Assembly: GCA_030016635.1 (NCBI GenBank)
Contig: JASEJQ010000008.1
Span: forward strand, 1 to 51,821
Source of the DNA: Thermoanaerobacteraceae bacterium
GTDB lineage: Bacteria > Bacillota > Thermoanaerobacteria > Thermoanaerobacterales > UBA4877
Length of the DNA: 51,821 nt
Reading direction: 5' to 3'
The notes under the pieces were generated by a model. The model saw only the letters and a program-made list of their open reading frames with translations. It was not told the DNA's origin and ran no database searches. Each line of letters begins with the position of its first letter. Position 1 is the stretch's first letter. A program made the position numbers and the translations under genes. Below are positions 1-8,347 of the stretch, piece after piece.

Positions 1-39
1 GCGTTGTAAATCTTACCATGAGTAGTCTATTTTCGTGTT

Positions 40-86
40 AAGGTTGCATTTGATGTTACATATCATTCTCAACATGGTTCTTACAC
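40..86 (+). repeat. 3' fragment of the dispersed structured repeat
   Basis: This stretch matches the 3' end of the repeat copy at 19481-19711 and the fragment at 33395-33442. All three share AAGGTTGCATTTGA, then an A/T-rich CTATnATTCT-like block, and finish near GTTCTTACA. Only the 3' part is visible here, so the copy is either truncated or too diverged upstream. From 87 to 305 the DNA is A/T-rich and I see no gene or clear signal in it. Confidence 0.6.
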
Positions 87-305
87 CTAAATCAAATATA
101 ATTATACTTTAATTTCATTAAATTGTAATTATATTCTGTCTTTTTATGTTCATTATATCACACTACATGCAGAAAAAATTAAAAAAAGTTAAATTTTTCG
201 TATTTATTATTAGATGCGACTATCACGAAATGGAATTAGAAGGTTTTAAATTTCAATTTAAATGATGAGAACTGTTATGAAACGGAAAATGAAGTCACAG
301 CATTA

Positions 306-341
306 TATTTTAAAGCCCGGGGATGGTAAGCACCCGGGCTC
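306..341 (-). terminator. Terminator of the M42 operon
   Basis: Arms AGCCCGGG (314-321) and CCCGGGCT (333-340) form an 8-bp GC-rich stem just past the stop codon of the last M42 gene. On the minus strand it is followed by TTTAAAATA, so the U-run is weak. Confidence 0.65.
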
Positions 342-357
342 TAAACAAAAAGTATCT

Positions 358-1350
358 CTATAGTCTTATGCCATCCTGAAGTATTCCTGTCAGGAGCTTT
401 ACTCCGTTTTCTATATCGGATATGTCCACCATCTCGCTGTCGGAGTGGATATATCTGCAGGGTATGGAGAGGCATCCTGTGGGCACACCGCTTTTGCTCA
501 AGGCTATGGCTCCCGAGTCGGTGCCGCCTGTCTTTAAGACCTCCATTTGATAAGGTATGCCAAGTTTCTCTGCCTCCTCTATCATTATATTCTTTATGGC
601 AGGATGTACCATGACTGATTGGTCTAATACCTTTATGGCCGGGCCAGCCCCAAGCTTCACAGCCATAGGGAGAGACTTGGGTGTATCCCCTGTGTCAGTC
701 ACATCTACAGCTATAGCGGCATAGGGCTCTATGGCATAGGCTGCTGTGGTAGCACCGCGAAGGCCAAGTTCTTCCTGTACTGTAAATACAAAGTATATCT
801 CATGGGGCGAATCTTTTAGGCTTTTAATTACCTCCACAAGCAGGGCGCAGGCTGCCCTGTTGTCCATAGCGCATGATGTGCACTTGCCGTTATTCTCGCC
901 AAAAGGGGTATAGTAGACGGCCACATCTCCCACCTTCACCATGGAGATGGCCTCTTCACGGCTTGAAGCTCCGATGTCTATATACATGTTGTTGAGTGTG
1001 ACGTCCTTTATTTCCTTGATCTCATTTTCATAGCTTACCACACCCACAGTACCATTCTTAAACCTCACCTTCCTGTCCACCAGGTCCGTAACGTTAAACC
1101 CTCCCACGGGTGCAAACCTCAGGAATCCTTTGTCATCTATGTATGTGACGATAAGGCCTATCTGGTCCATGTGGGCAGCCAGCATCACCTTGGGCCCATT
1201 GCCCTTCTTTACGGCTATGAGGTTTCCCATGGTATCTGCCCTTATCTCATCCACATAGCCTTTTATCTCCTCTTTTATAGCCTCCTTTATCTCCTCCTCA
1301 TTACCTGATGGTCCATATATAGAGATGAGCCTCCTTAAAAGTTTTTTCAT
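358..1350 (-). CDS. M42 family metallopeptidase (third gene of trio)
   Basis: This is a cytosolic aminopeptidase of family M42 (TET/glutamyl aminopeptidase-like), whose members form dodecameric tetrahedra that trim peptides with a co-catalytic metal pair. At 330 aa it is full length. The expected ligands are visible: H60 in AAHMDQIG, D163 in AMDNRAA, catalytic E193 and E194 in VQEELGLRGA, D216 in AVDVTDTGD and H302 in RYIHS. The residue before the Arg at position 164 is Asn instead of the Asp seen in its two neighbours. It starts with ATG directly after the stop of the upstream M42 gene, behind AAGGAG, so it is translationally linked to it. Substrate preference cannot be read from sequence. 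An endoglucanase annotation, common for this family, would be misleading. Confidence 0.93.
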   Translation of the reverse strand: MKKLLRRLISIYGPSGNEEEIKEAIKEEIKGYVDEIRADTMGNLIAVKKGNGPKVMLAAHMDQIGLIVTYIDDKGFLRFAPVGGFNVTDLVDRKVRFKNGTVGVVSYENEIKEIKDVTLNNMYIDIGASSREEAISMVKVGDVAVYYTPFGENNGKCTSCAMDNRAACALLVEVIKSLKDSPHEIYFVFTVQEELGLRGATTAAYAIEPYAAIAVDVTDTGDTPKSLPMAVKLGAGPAIKVLDQSVMVHPAIKNIMIEEAEKLGIPYQMEVLKTGGTDSGAIALSKSGVPTGCLSIPCRYIHSDSEMVDISDIENGVKLLTGILQDGIRL

Positions 1351-2364
1351 CTAAAGCACACTCCTTTTTAAAAATTCTTTTATGAGTTTCACTGTATTTT
1401 CATAGTCATTCAAGTCCATTATGGCAGCAGGTGAGTGTATATATCTTACAGGCACTGAGACAACGCCGGTCTTTACACCTTCGTGGATACGCTGAATCAT
1501 ACCGGCATCATTGCCGCCTGTCATTGTCCTCTTTATCTGGTATGGTATACCGAAAGTTTCGGCAGCCTCTATCAAAGAATTCACTATCTCCTTTGTGGAG
1601 TATGAACTCCTGTCTATGAGGGATATGGCCGGGCCCTCGCCCATAACAGTGGAATACATGTGCTCATCTGCTCCGGGCACATCGGAGCATGTGGTACCCT
1701 CTATGGCTATGCCCACATCAGGATTTATTTGATAGGCCGCTACACCTGCTCCCCTGAGACCCACTTCCTCCTGCACTGCAAAGCAGGCATATAGATCGTG
1801 TGGATATCTCTCTTTTAGCACCTCAATAAGGGCTGCGCAGCCGCAGCGGTCATCTAAGGCCTTGGCCTTTACCTTGCCTTCCCCAATTTGCTCAAATTCA
1901 GTGACAAATGTTGCATAATCTCCCGGCTTAACCAGCTTTTCTGCCTCTTCCTTTGAGGTTGCACCTATGTCTATGTACATGTTCTCTGCCTTTATGACAT
2001 TTTGCCTCTCCTCTTTCTCCTGCAGGTGGATGGCCTTTACACCTATGACCCCCGGCACCTTTTCTGCTATGATTACCCTCTTGGATAGGAGAACCCTCTG
2101 GTCTATGCCTATGACTCCAAACTTGAGCATGCCGTCATCGCCTATCCTGGTTATGATGAGCCCAACCTCATCCATATGGGCATCCAGCATTATCTTTTTG
2201 CCGTTATCTGATGTCCCCTTTTTATACGCTATGAGGTTTCCCATCTTATCTACGTACATACTGTCCACATGAGCAGCTATCTCTTCCTTTATAATGTTCC
2301 TGACTTTAGTCTCGTTTCCCGAGACACCATTGGCCTCTGTAAGCCGCTTTAATAGTTCAACCAT
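1351..2364 (-). CDS. M42 family metallopeptidase (second gene of trio)
   Basis: This M42 aminopeptidase paralog has 337 aa. Metal-site residues are H63 (DAHMDEVG), D171/D172 (ALDDRCG), E199 and E200 (VQEEVGLRGA) and H310 (RYIHS). The fourth ligand position reads IEGTTCSD, with Glu222 where the two sister proteins carry Asp in a DVT motif, which marks a different subgroup of the family. The start overlaps the upstream M42 gene by 16 bp and follows AAGGAGG seven bases ahead of ATG. Its stop abuts the next gene. The tight coupling suggests the three subunits are made together and might co-assemble. Confidence 0.93.
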   Translation of the reverse strand: MVELLKRLTEANGVSGNETKVRNIIKEEIAAHVDSMYVDKMGNLIAYKKGTSDNGKKIMLDAHMDEVGLIITRIGDDGMLKFGVIGIDQRVLLSKRVIIAEKVPGVIGVKAIHLQEKEERQNVIKAENMYIDIGATSKEEAEKLVKPGDYATFVTEFEQIGEGKVKAKALDDRCGCAALIEVLKERYPHDLYACFAVQEEVGLRGAGVAAYQINPDVGIAIEGTTCSDVPGADEHMYSTVMGEGPAISLIDRSSYSTKEIVNSLIEAAETFGIPYQIKRTMTGGNDAGMIQRIHEGVKTGVVSVPVRYIHSPAAIMDLNDYENTVKLIKEFLKRSVL

Positions 2365-3392
2365 TCGTTTTCCTCCTTAAGTGAGGCTATAAAAAGCGCA
2401 ATGAGCCTGCCTGCTTTTTTCACGTCCTCTATATTTAATGTCTCCACTGTGGTGTGCATATACCTCAATGGTACAGAAACCAGCACTGTGGGCACTCCTG
2501 CCCTTGATACCTGCATAACCCAGGCGTCAGTCCCGCTGTGTCCTGGTATGACCTCCGGCTGATATTCTATGCCGTATTCTTTTGCTGTATTGATGAGCTT
2601 TTGGGTGAGGACAGGATGCATATTTGGCCCCATGCCAATGGCAGGGCCTTTACCCAAAGGATATGTCCTCTCCTTCGGGGCATCTGGGGTATCGCCATGA
2701 GTGACATCAATAGCTATACCCACATCAGGAGATACAGCATATGTACTTATCTTGGCTCCCCGGCTTCCCAGTTCCTCCTGTGTTGTGGCCACGAAATATA
2801 CATCGCTGTTGTAATTTAATTTGTCGAGCTCCTTCATTGCCTCTAACATAACGGCAACCCCGGCTCTGTCATCCAAGGATTTGCCATTTATAAACCCGCC
2901 ATTCATCTCGATAATCGGACTCTTAAATGTTATGGGATCGCCTACCCGCACTATCTCTTTCACCTTTTCTGCATCCATACCCACATCTATGGCCATGTCC
3001 TTTATATCCACAGCCTTGTCTGCCTCTCCAGGTTTTTGCAGATGGGGCGGTTTAGCACCTATAATACCCAGAAGTTCGCTTTTGCCATACACCCTTACCT
3101 CCTGGCCTGGCAGAATCCTCTGGTCTATCCCTATACCTGTAAACCTTATGAAACCTTTGTCATCTATGTCCGTCACCACCATGCCCACCTCGTCCATATG
3201 GGCAGCCAGCATTACCTTAAGCCTTTTATCCTCTCCCATGGACTTTCTGGCTACGATGTTGTAAAACCTGTCCACGGCAACCTCATCGCAGTATCCCTTA
3301 AAGATTTCTGCAACTACATTGGATACGCCATTCTCATATCCAGATATGCCGGAAAGGTTATTGACCGTGGATAAAAACTCAATTGTATCCAT
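2349..3392 (-). CDS. M42 family metallopeptidase (first gene of trio)
   Basis: This 347-aa M42 aminopeptidase is the promoter-proximal gene of three. Visible ligands are H65 (AAHMDEVG), D174 (SLDDRAG), E206 and E207 (TQEELGSRGA), D229 (AIDVTHGD) and H313 (RYMHT). GGAG lies about nine bases before ATG. All three paralogs keep the catalytic set, so none looks decayed. They probably act in the last steps of intracellular peptide breakdown, together with oligoendopeptidase F 3 kb away, but that link is inference. No consensus promoter was recognised upstream; the region holds a transposon remnant. Confidence 0.93.
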   Translation of the reverse strand: MDTIEFLSTVNNLSGISGYENGVSNVVAEIFKGYCDEVAVDRFYNIVARKSMGEDKRLKVMLAAHMDEVGMVVTDIDDKGFIRFTGIGIDQRILPGQEVRVYGKSELLGIIGAKPPHLQKPGEADKAVDIKDMAIDVGMDAEKVKEIVRVGDPITFKSPIIEMNGGFINGKSLDDRAGVAVMLEAMKELDKLNYNSDVYFVATTQEELGSRGAKISTYAVSPDVGIAIDVTHGDTPDAPKERTYPLGKGPAIGMGPNMHPVLTQKLINTAKEYGIEYQPEVIPGHSGTDAWVMQVSRAGVPTVLVSVPLRYMHTTVETLNIEDVKKAGRLIALFIASLKEENEWLNY

Positions 3393-3422
3393 TTTCTCAG
3401 CTCCTTTAGCAATTGATTTCGA

Positions 3423-3521
3423 TTATCGCAGGTTATGAATAATGTTTAACTTAGTGAATTTAGCTAAATATTCTTGTTGTTCTTTTGTTGGGTATATTCT
3501 ATATTTATAAGATTTAAGCAC
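3423..3521 (-). pseudogene. TnpB (IS200/IS605 family) N-terminal remnant
   Basis: A GTG-started frame of 32 codons reads LKSYKYRIYPTKEQQEYL after the initiator, the typical beginning of TnpB, the RNA-guided nuclease relative carried by IS200/IS605 and IS1341-type elements. It stops at TAA immediately upstream of the M42 operon, so the remaining 300 or more residues, including the RuvC domain, are missing. GGAGG lies ahead of the start. The conserved hairpin at 3579-3596 upstream fits the left end of such an element. This is a deletion relic rather than a functional gene. Confidence 0.75.
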
Positions 3522-3578
3522 ATCTACACCTCCTCTCTTTGATTTTCGAGGAAAGAAATTATCAAGCGACATTCATCA

Positions 3579-3596
3579 CCCACTTATGGAAGTGGG
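3579..3596 (-). other. Hairpin, probable IS200/IS605-type left end
   Basis: CCCACTTATGGAAGTGGG is a 7-bp stem with a 4-nt loop, 58 bp upstream of the TnpB remnant. IS200/IS605 elements carry imperfect subterminal hairpins that their transposase binds, and this lies where the left end would be. The assignment rests on position and shape; no right end was found. Confidence 0.45.
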
Positions 3597-3694
3597 CGAC
3601 TTCTATCGATAGATAGGTTAAAAATTTAATATACTTTAATTTATTTTTTAATTTTTAATACCATATATGTCCAGAGAGGAAGCAAAATTCTCTT

Positions 3695-3775
3695 TTATAT
3701 ATTTACTGGAAAAAGTTTCTTTGAGCCTATAACATCGGCTGTTATCCCAGCGTACACAGCCACTCCTCCCAGCAT
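3695..3775 (-). other. 26-codon frame, possible gene-start relic
   Basis: A short ATG frame behind AGGG contains AVYAGITADVIGSKKL. The block ITADVIGSK resembles the N-terminus of SatD-like proteins, but the frame stops after 26 codons and I cannot confirm the relation. It sits among other gene relics, so a truncated gene is plausible. It could also be meaningless. Confidence 0.2.
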
Positions 3776-3852
3776 CACCCTTTAAAAGGTTATATCTGAT
3801 TTTTACCCTCTCATGGGTTATATTTATATTTTCATCCCCTGTGGGGTAACTA
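3776..3852. repeat. Three imperfect hairpin units, about 30-bp period
   Basis: On the minus strand three consecutive units of about 30 bp each hold a small palindrome: TTACCCCACAGGGGATGA, then ATAACCCATGAGAGGGTAA, then ATAACCTTTTAAAGGGTGA. The shared shape is ATAACCC, a short loop, GGGTRA. They lie between the asparagine synthetase fragment and the 26-codon frame. Loops and flanks differ between units, unlike a CRISPR array. Confidence 0.4.
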
Positions 3853-3889
3853 CATTCTTATTGTATCCTGCCATTCTACTAATGTCAAT

Positions 3890-4231
3890 TTAAACCACAA
3901 TCCGAACCCCATATTCCTTTAGCCGGGTATCCACCTGTATCAGATAGGCCATCATCTGCGGGCTTGTCATAAGCTGGCCGTACCAGGGTCTTGTGATATA
4001 CCTGCCTTCAGTCTCGATGAGGTCTTCCACGGCTTTCCTGTCTATCACCTGGATAAGAGGCGACGTATTGTCATCTGTTATGGACTTAAGCCAGGCCTTT
4101 AATATTTGTGTGTACTCAGGGTTATGGGTCTTGGGATAAGGACTCTTCCTCCTCATGCGGACATCATCAGGCAGCAATCCCTTTAGAGCCTCTCTCAATA
4201 TCCCTTTTTCCCTCCCACCATAAAACTTCAT
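3890..4231 (-). pseudogene. asnB: Asparagine synthetase (glutamine-hydrolysing), C-terminal fragment
   Basis: The 113 residues match the extreme C-terminus of AsnB: YGGREKGILREALKGLLPDD, then RRKSPYPKTHNPEY, a signature of the synthetase domain end. The intact enzyme has roughly 600 aa, with an N-terminal glutaminase (Cys2) and an ATP-pyrophosphatase domain. All of that is missing, so the fragment cannot be catalytic. The truncation point near 4231 lies next to the truncated start of a divergently oriented fragment at 4239, which suggests both were cut by one rearrangement. The reading frame is still open, so the loss may be recent. Confidence 0.85.
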
Positions 4232-4238
4232 AAATAAC

Positions 4239-4394
4239 TTGAAAAAGGCCCGCTATAACCTGGAGAAGTTTTCCAAAGAGACTGACGAAGCAAGTCTCCA
4301 AATAGCATACCACAACTATGCAGAGCAGATTGGCACAATGCTAAAGGGACTGGAAGCGAAGGTAGATGAGGGTTGGTACGGTATAGACAAGTAG
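4239..4394 (+). pseudogene. C-terminal tail of an unidentified gene
   Basis: A plus-strand open frame of 51 codons (LKKARYNLEKFSKETDEASL and onward, ending WYGID-K) stops at TAG and runs straight into a strong terminator at 4399. It has no ribosome binding site or convincing start and reads like the charged, helical end of a larger protein. I do not recognise the family. It is one of very few plus-strand coding signals here and meets the asparagine synthetase fragment head to head. Confidence 0.5.
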
Positions 4395-4398
4395 GATC

Positions 4399-4424
4399 AA
4401 TAAGAGGCTAAAAGCCTCTTATTG
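4399..4424 (+). terminator. Rho-independent terminator
   Basis: AATAAGAGGC and GCCTCTTATT form a perfect 10-bp stem with a short A-rich loop, followed by GTTTGTG. It follows the TAG of the plus-strand gene tail at once, which supports that fragment being the true 3' end of a former gene. Confidence 0.85.
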
Positions 4425-4457
4425 TTTGTGTGAACAGAAAGAAGTCATGATATACCT

Positions 4458-4715
4458 GGCAATAGCATCCCGGCATCTAGGCGCTCGTCTTGATACAACA
4501 AGTTCAAGGGACACTCCTCTACTTTGATGATGGGCTACGCAGATGAGAAGTGTCCCTATTCCACTCATGTCTGCATTCCGCCGGGTGCGCCTCCATGCGG
4601 CGTCCATGCCAAGGCTTAAACTCAGCAGGCGCCCTTGCCTGCTGCCCCGGCTTCATTTGCCACTCATTAAGAGGGTCATAGACTCGCTTTAAGGATGCCT
4701 TGGATGCTATATGCC
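4458..4715 (+). repeat. Dispersed structured repeat, copy A
   Basis: The copy is bounded by inverted arms TAGCATCC (4463-4470) and GGATGCTA (4702-4709). Inside it shares with the other copies GGCGCTCGTCTTGATAC, CATTCCGCCGGGTGCGCCTC, a CAGGCG...GCCTGCTG hairpin, CCCCGGCT, CATTTGCCACTCATTAAGAG and GACTCGCTTTAAGG. It carries about 60 extra bases with their own hairpin (AGGGACACT and AGTGTCCCT), making it the longest copy. It lies between the pseudogene cluster and the beta-CASP hydrolase gene. No long protein frame is shared among copies. Confidence 0.75.
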
Positions 4716-4758
4716 ATGCATGACATGATTTTAGTGTAAATTTACTTATTTTAGATAA

Positions 4759-6357
4759 CTATTTTAAAAGTTCTTTAAGCCTCCTATATGATTCCCTAAT
4801 CTTTCCAATTTCTCTATTTATATCTGCAATTTTTTTATCATCTCCTGCTCTGGATATGGCACTGACAAGCTCAGGCCAATCCACACCAATCTCCTCTATG
4901 CTTGCAGCGGCATCTCTCATGGTCTCTGCCTGCACCCCTGCCATAGCAGGCTGGATATTGGCAAGATCATAGGTCTCTCCCAGTGCTGGTATAACGGTTT
5001 TTATTCCGTATCTACTGTTCAAGAGGGAAGAGAAGGAGTTTATAGACTCACCCTCTCCATGTACTACAAAGGCAACACTTGGTTTATGCTCAAAGTGGTC
5101 TATCCAATCAATGAGGCCGTTTCTGTCCGCATGACCCGACAGGCTGTCTATATTGTATATGTGTGCCTTTACTGAGATCTCTTCACCCAGTATCTTTACA
5201 TTCTTACGGCCATCCAAGAGCATCCTGCCCAATGTGCCTTCTGCCTGGTAGCCCACAAATATTATACTGCACTCAGGCCGCCAGAGGTTGTGCTTCAGGT
5301 GATGCCTTATCCTTCCCGCATCGCACATGCCGCTGGCTGATATTATAATCTTGCTCTCTGGAGTGGCATTGAGCGCCTTTGACTCCTCCACGCTGGCTGT
5401 AAAGTGCAGTCCCTTAAACTCCAATGGGTCATCCCCGCTCATTATCAGCGCCATAGCCTCTTCATCAAAGTACCCTTGCCTGTATTTCTTAAACACCTCA
5501 GTGGCAGCGCTGGCCAGTGGGCTGTCTATATACACTGGCATTTTAAATATTCCCTTAAGCATTCCTTTCTCCACCATGATATTGAGCTCGTATATTATCT
5601 CCTGAGTCCTACCCACCGCAAAGGATGGTATTACAACATTTCCACCCTTCTTAAATGTCTCATCAATAATCCTCAATAGCCCATTGAGACTATCTCCCAT
5701 ACTCTTATGCAGCCTGTCGCCGTATGTGGACTCAATAAAAAGGTAATCAGCATCTTTAATGTATGTTGGGTCCTTGATTATAGGCTGATTTTTATTGCCC
5801 AGGTCTCCAGAAAACACTATCTTGATTCCCTCATCCCTTACCCACATCTCAATGATGGCAGAACCCAGTACATGCCCTGCATCCCTGAAGCTTACTGAAA
5901 TGTTGTCGGAGAGATTTATCATCCTATCGTATCCTACTCCCTCAAAATACTTCATACACTCCGCAGCATAATCAGCAGTATATAAGGGTTCAACCGGTTC
6001 TCTCCCCGCCCTCATGGCTTTCCTGTTTGCCCACTCAGCATCCATCTCCTGTATATGGCCGCTGTCGGGAAGCATGATGCCGCAGAGAGCAACAGTAGCC
6101 TCTGTAGCTATTATCCGGCCCTTAAAACCCCTCTTGCAAAGGACAGGTATCCTTCCCGTATGGTCTATATGTGCATGGGTAACGAGAAGATAATCAATGG
6201 AGGCGGGGTCAAAAGGGAAATCAGCCCTGTTTAGCTCCTCCACCTCTTTGCCTCCCTGAAACATGCCGCAGTCTATCAATATCCTTGTCTTACCATCGTC
6301 CAGGTAGTAACATGAGCCTGTCACCATGCCTGCAGCACCGCAAAACGTCACCTTCAT
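4759..6357 (-). CDS. MBL-fold beta-CASP RNA-type metallo-hydrolase
   Basis: This 532-aa protein has an N-terminal metallo-beta-lactamase domain with H61-A-H63-I-D65-H66 and a beta-CASP insertion, the layout of the YSH1/CPSF73-like hydrolases of bacteria and archaea. Later motifs include SGDLGNK, VIPSFAVGRTQEI, ISASGMCDAGRIRHH, and SGHAD in the C-terminal part. Relatives are zinc-dependent RNA endo- or exonucleases, so a role in RNA processing is likely but unproven. GGAGG precedes ATG closely. It is alone between repeat copy A and pepF, separated from pepF by a terminator. Confidence 0.9.
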   Translation of the reverse strand: MKVTFCGAAGMVTGSCYYLDDGKTRILIDCGMFQGGKEVEELNRADFPFDPASIDYLLVTHAHIDHTGRIPVLCKRGFKGRIIATEATVALCGIMLPDSGHIQEMDAEWANRKAMRAGREPVEPLYTADYAAECMKYFEGVGYDRMINLSDNISVSFRDAGHVLGSAIIEMWVRDEGIKIVFSGDLGNKNQPIIKDPTYIKDADYLFIESTYGDRLHKSMGDSLNGLLRIIDETFKKGGNVVIPSFAVGRTQEIIYELNIMVEKGMLKGIFKMPVYIDSPLASAATEVFKKYRQGYFDEEAMALIMSGDDPLEFKGLHFTASVEESKALNATPESKIIISASGMCDAGRIRHHLKHNLWRPECSIIFVGYQAEGTLGRMLLDGRKNVKILGEEISVKAHIYNIDSLSGHADRNGLIDWIDHFEHKPSVAFVVHGEGESINSFSSLLNSRYGIKTVIPALGETYDLANIQPAMAGVQAETMRDAAASIEEIGVDWPELVSAISRAGDDKKIADINREIGKIRESYRRLKELLK

Positions 6358-6412
6358 ATTTTCTCCTCCCAGTAGTACGTTATTATTTAATTATACTACT
6401 TTTATATAGGGA

Positions 6413-6445
6413 AACAAAAAAGAAAAATCCTACATCAGTAGGATT
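6413..6445 (-). terminator. Terminator of pepF
   Basis: AATCCTA (426-432 of the 6-kb block) pairs with TAGGATT, followed on the minus strand by TTTTTCTTTTTT. It lies just after the pepF stop codon. Confidence 0.85.
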
Positions 6446-6455
6446 GTATCTCTGT

Positions 6456-8243
6456 TCATATAAGCTTTTCAAACTCATCTAAAAGCCTGCCGAAGAAATT
6501 CAGTGCCTCTCGTATGGGCTCAGGCCGGGTCAGGTCCACCCCCACACGGCTTAATATATTCATGGGGTAGTCGGATCCTCCGCTCTTTAAAAACTCTATA
6601 TATCTATCTACTGCCGGTTTACCCTCCTTCAGTATCATTTGAGATATGGCTATGGCTGCTGAAAACCCCGTAGCATACTTGTATACATAAAAGCTGTTGT
6701 AGAAGTGAGGAATCCTGGCCCACTCGTAGTCTATCTCTTTATCTATCACAGCATTTGGGCCAAAATATGCCGAGTTCAGATCGTGGTATACATTGCAGAG
6801 GACATCGGGAGTAATGGCTTCTCCAGCCTCCGCCATCCCGTGGGTGATTTTCTCAAACTCAGCAAACATGGTCTGTCTGTAAAGGGTGCTCTTAAACTGG
6901 TCCATAAAGTGGTTTAAGAGGTACTTCCTCTCCTCCTTTGAGGATGCCCTATCCAGCAGATAATTTATCAGCAGGGCCTCATTGCACGTGGAGGCAATCT
7001 CTGCCAGGAATATCGGATAACTCTTGTATATAAAGGGCTGCGCCTTATCTGAATAGTAGGTATGGACCGAGTGGCCCATCTCATGGGCCAGGGTGAACAC
7101 ATCGTTTAGTTTACCCTGGTAATTCAGCAGGATATATGGATGCACTCCATAAGCCCATGACGAATATCCCCCGCTGGTCTTTCCCCTTGTCTCATACACA
7201 TCTATCCAACCCGACTCAAACCCCTCTTTCACAATGCCGAGGTACTTGTCGCCCAGTGCACCCAGACCCTCAAAAACCATGTCTTTCGCTTCCTCATATG
7301 TAAACTCCCTGTCGTATTCCCTCACCATGGGCACATACATATCATATAGATGGATCTCATCAAGACCCAATACCTTCTTCCTGAGCAAGACATACCTATG
7401 CATAAGGGAAAGAGACTCATGGACAGAATTTATGAGGTTGTCATAGACCTCTACAGGTATGTTGTCCCCAAAAAGGGCAGCCTCTAAAGATGAGCTAAAT
7501 CCCCTCTGGTTTTTATTGAAAATGTCAGCCTTGATGTTTGCCCTGGTTGTAGCTGTAATTGTGTTGATATAACTGCCGTAGGTGTTGTGAAACACCTTGA
7601 AGGCATTTTCCCTTACATCCCTGTCAAAACTGGATATCATCCTTGAATATCTTCCCTTGGATAGCTCTACATCCTTCCCGCTCTCATCCTTTATAACAGG
7701 AAACCTAATGTCTGCATCTGTGAGCATCCTGTATATGTCCCCCGGTGAAGACAGGACCTCCTGAGACTCAGCCAACATCCTCTCCTTGTCTGCATCCAGT
7801 ATGTGTTCCTTCTGCCTTATGAGATTTTCTATGTAGTGCCTGTATACCCTCATGTCTTCGTCTTCATTGATTCTATTTACAAGTTCCTCTTCCGGCAGCT
7901 TGAGTATCTCAGGCTCTATAAATGAAAGCCTGCCTGAAGCCTCCGCATAAAGGCTCATGGCACGGTCCGTAAGCCCCTGGTATGCTGCCTTTGTATTATC
8001 CTCATCCTTCCTCATGTGTGCGTAGGAATACAGCCTCTCCACCAGCATAAAGGCCTCGTCCCTGGCCTTTAGGGCGTCTAAGAGATTGTCTGTCGTTATC
8101 TTACCCTTAAACCCCTCCGCTCTGCCGATTAACTCATCCGCTTTTTTGTAGTCCTCCTCCCAGAGCCTGTCGTCGGCATAGATGTCCTCCAGTCTCCATT
8201 TGTACCTTGCGTCAATATCTTCCCTGGATGGCAGCTTTTCCAT
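6456..8243 (-). CDS. pepF: Oligoendopeptidase F
   Basis: This M3B zinc metallopeptidase cleaves internal bonds of oligopeptides of roughly 7-17 residues in the cytosol. It has 595 aa, as usual for the family. The zinc motif is HEMGH at 387-391, followed by SVHTYYSD, with the third ligand expected in the downstream EIASTCNEALL region. The helical N-terminal M3 domain occupies about the first 200 residues. ATG follows AAGGGG by eight bases. It is transcribed alone and terminated. With the three M42 enzymes it makes a coherent peptide-degradation set near the left end of the window. Confidence 0.95.
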   Translation of the reverse strand: MEKLPSREDIDARYKWRLEDIYADDRLWEEDYKKADELIGRAEGFKGKITTDNLLDALKARDEAFMLVERLYSYAHMRKDEDNTKAAYQGLTDRAMSLYAEASGRLSFIEPEILKLPEEELVNRINEDEDMRVYRHYIENLIRQKEHILDADKERMLAESQEVLSSPGDIYRMLTDADIRFPVIKDESGKDVELSKGRYSRMISSFDRDVRENAFKVFHNTYGSYINTITATTRANIKADIFNKNQRGFSSSLEAALFGDNIPVEVYDNLINSVHESLSLMHRYVLLRKKVLGLDEIHLYDMYVPMVREYDREFTYEEAKDMVFEGLGALGDKYLGIVKEGFESGWIDVYETRGKTSGGYSSWAYGVHPYILLNYQGKLNDVFTLAHEMGHSVHTYYSDKAQPFIYKSYPIFLAEIASTCNEALLINYLLDRASSKEERKYLLNHFMDQFKSTLYRQTMFAEFEKITHGMAEAGEAITPDVLCNVYHDLNSAYFGPNAVIDKEIDYEWARIPHFYNSFYVYKYATGFSAAIAISQMILKEGKPAVDRYIEFLKSGGSDYPMNILSRVGVDLTRPEPIREALNFFGRLLDEFEKLI

Positions 8244-8289
8244 TATGAATACCCCTTCCCATTTTAAATATAATATTTTTATCTAAATA

Positions 8290-8318
8290 GGTCTAATTAT
8301 GGTATAATATTCCAGACC
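8290..8318. other. Nested inverted repeat between aroE and pepF
   Basis: GGTCT and AGACC flank an inner ATTAT-GGT-ATAAT palindrome in the gap between aroE (end 8348) and pepF (start 8243). It could be an operator for pepF or the transcript end of aroE. It lacks a U-run. Confidence 0.35.
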
Positions 8319-8347
8319 CTCTCTACGTTATTATACCGCAATTTAAA

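Noticed and set aside
3776-3852. Possible CRISPR array or remnant
   Set aside because: There are only three imperfect units with diverged sequences and no constant spacer length, and no cas gene is nearby.
4419-4607. Minus-strand frame of 62 codons within repeat copy A
   Set aside because: The frame is not kept in copies B, C or D, so it is not a coding feature of the repeat.
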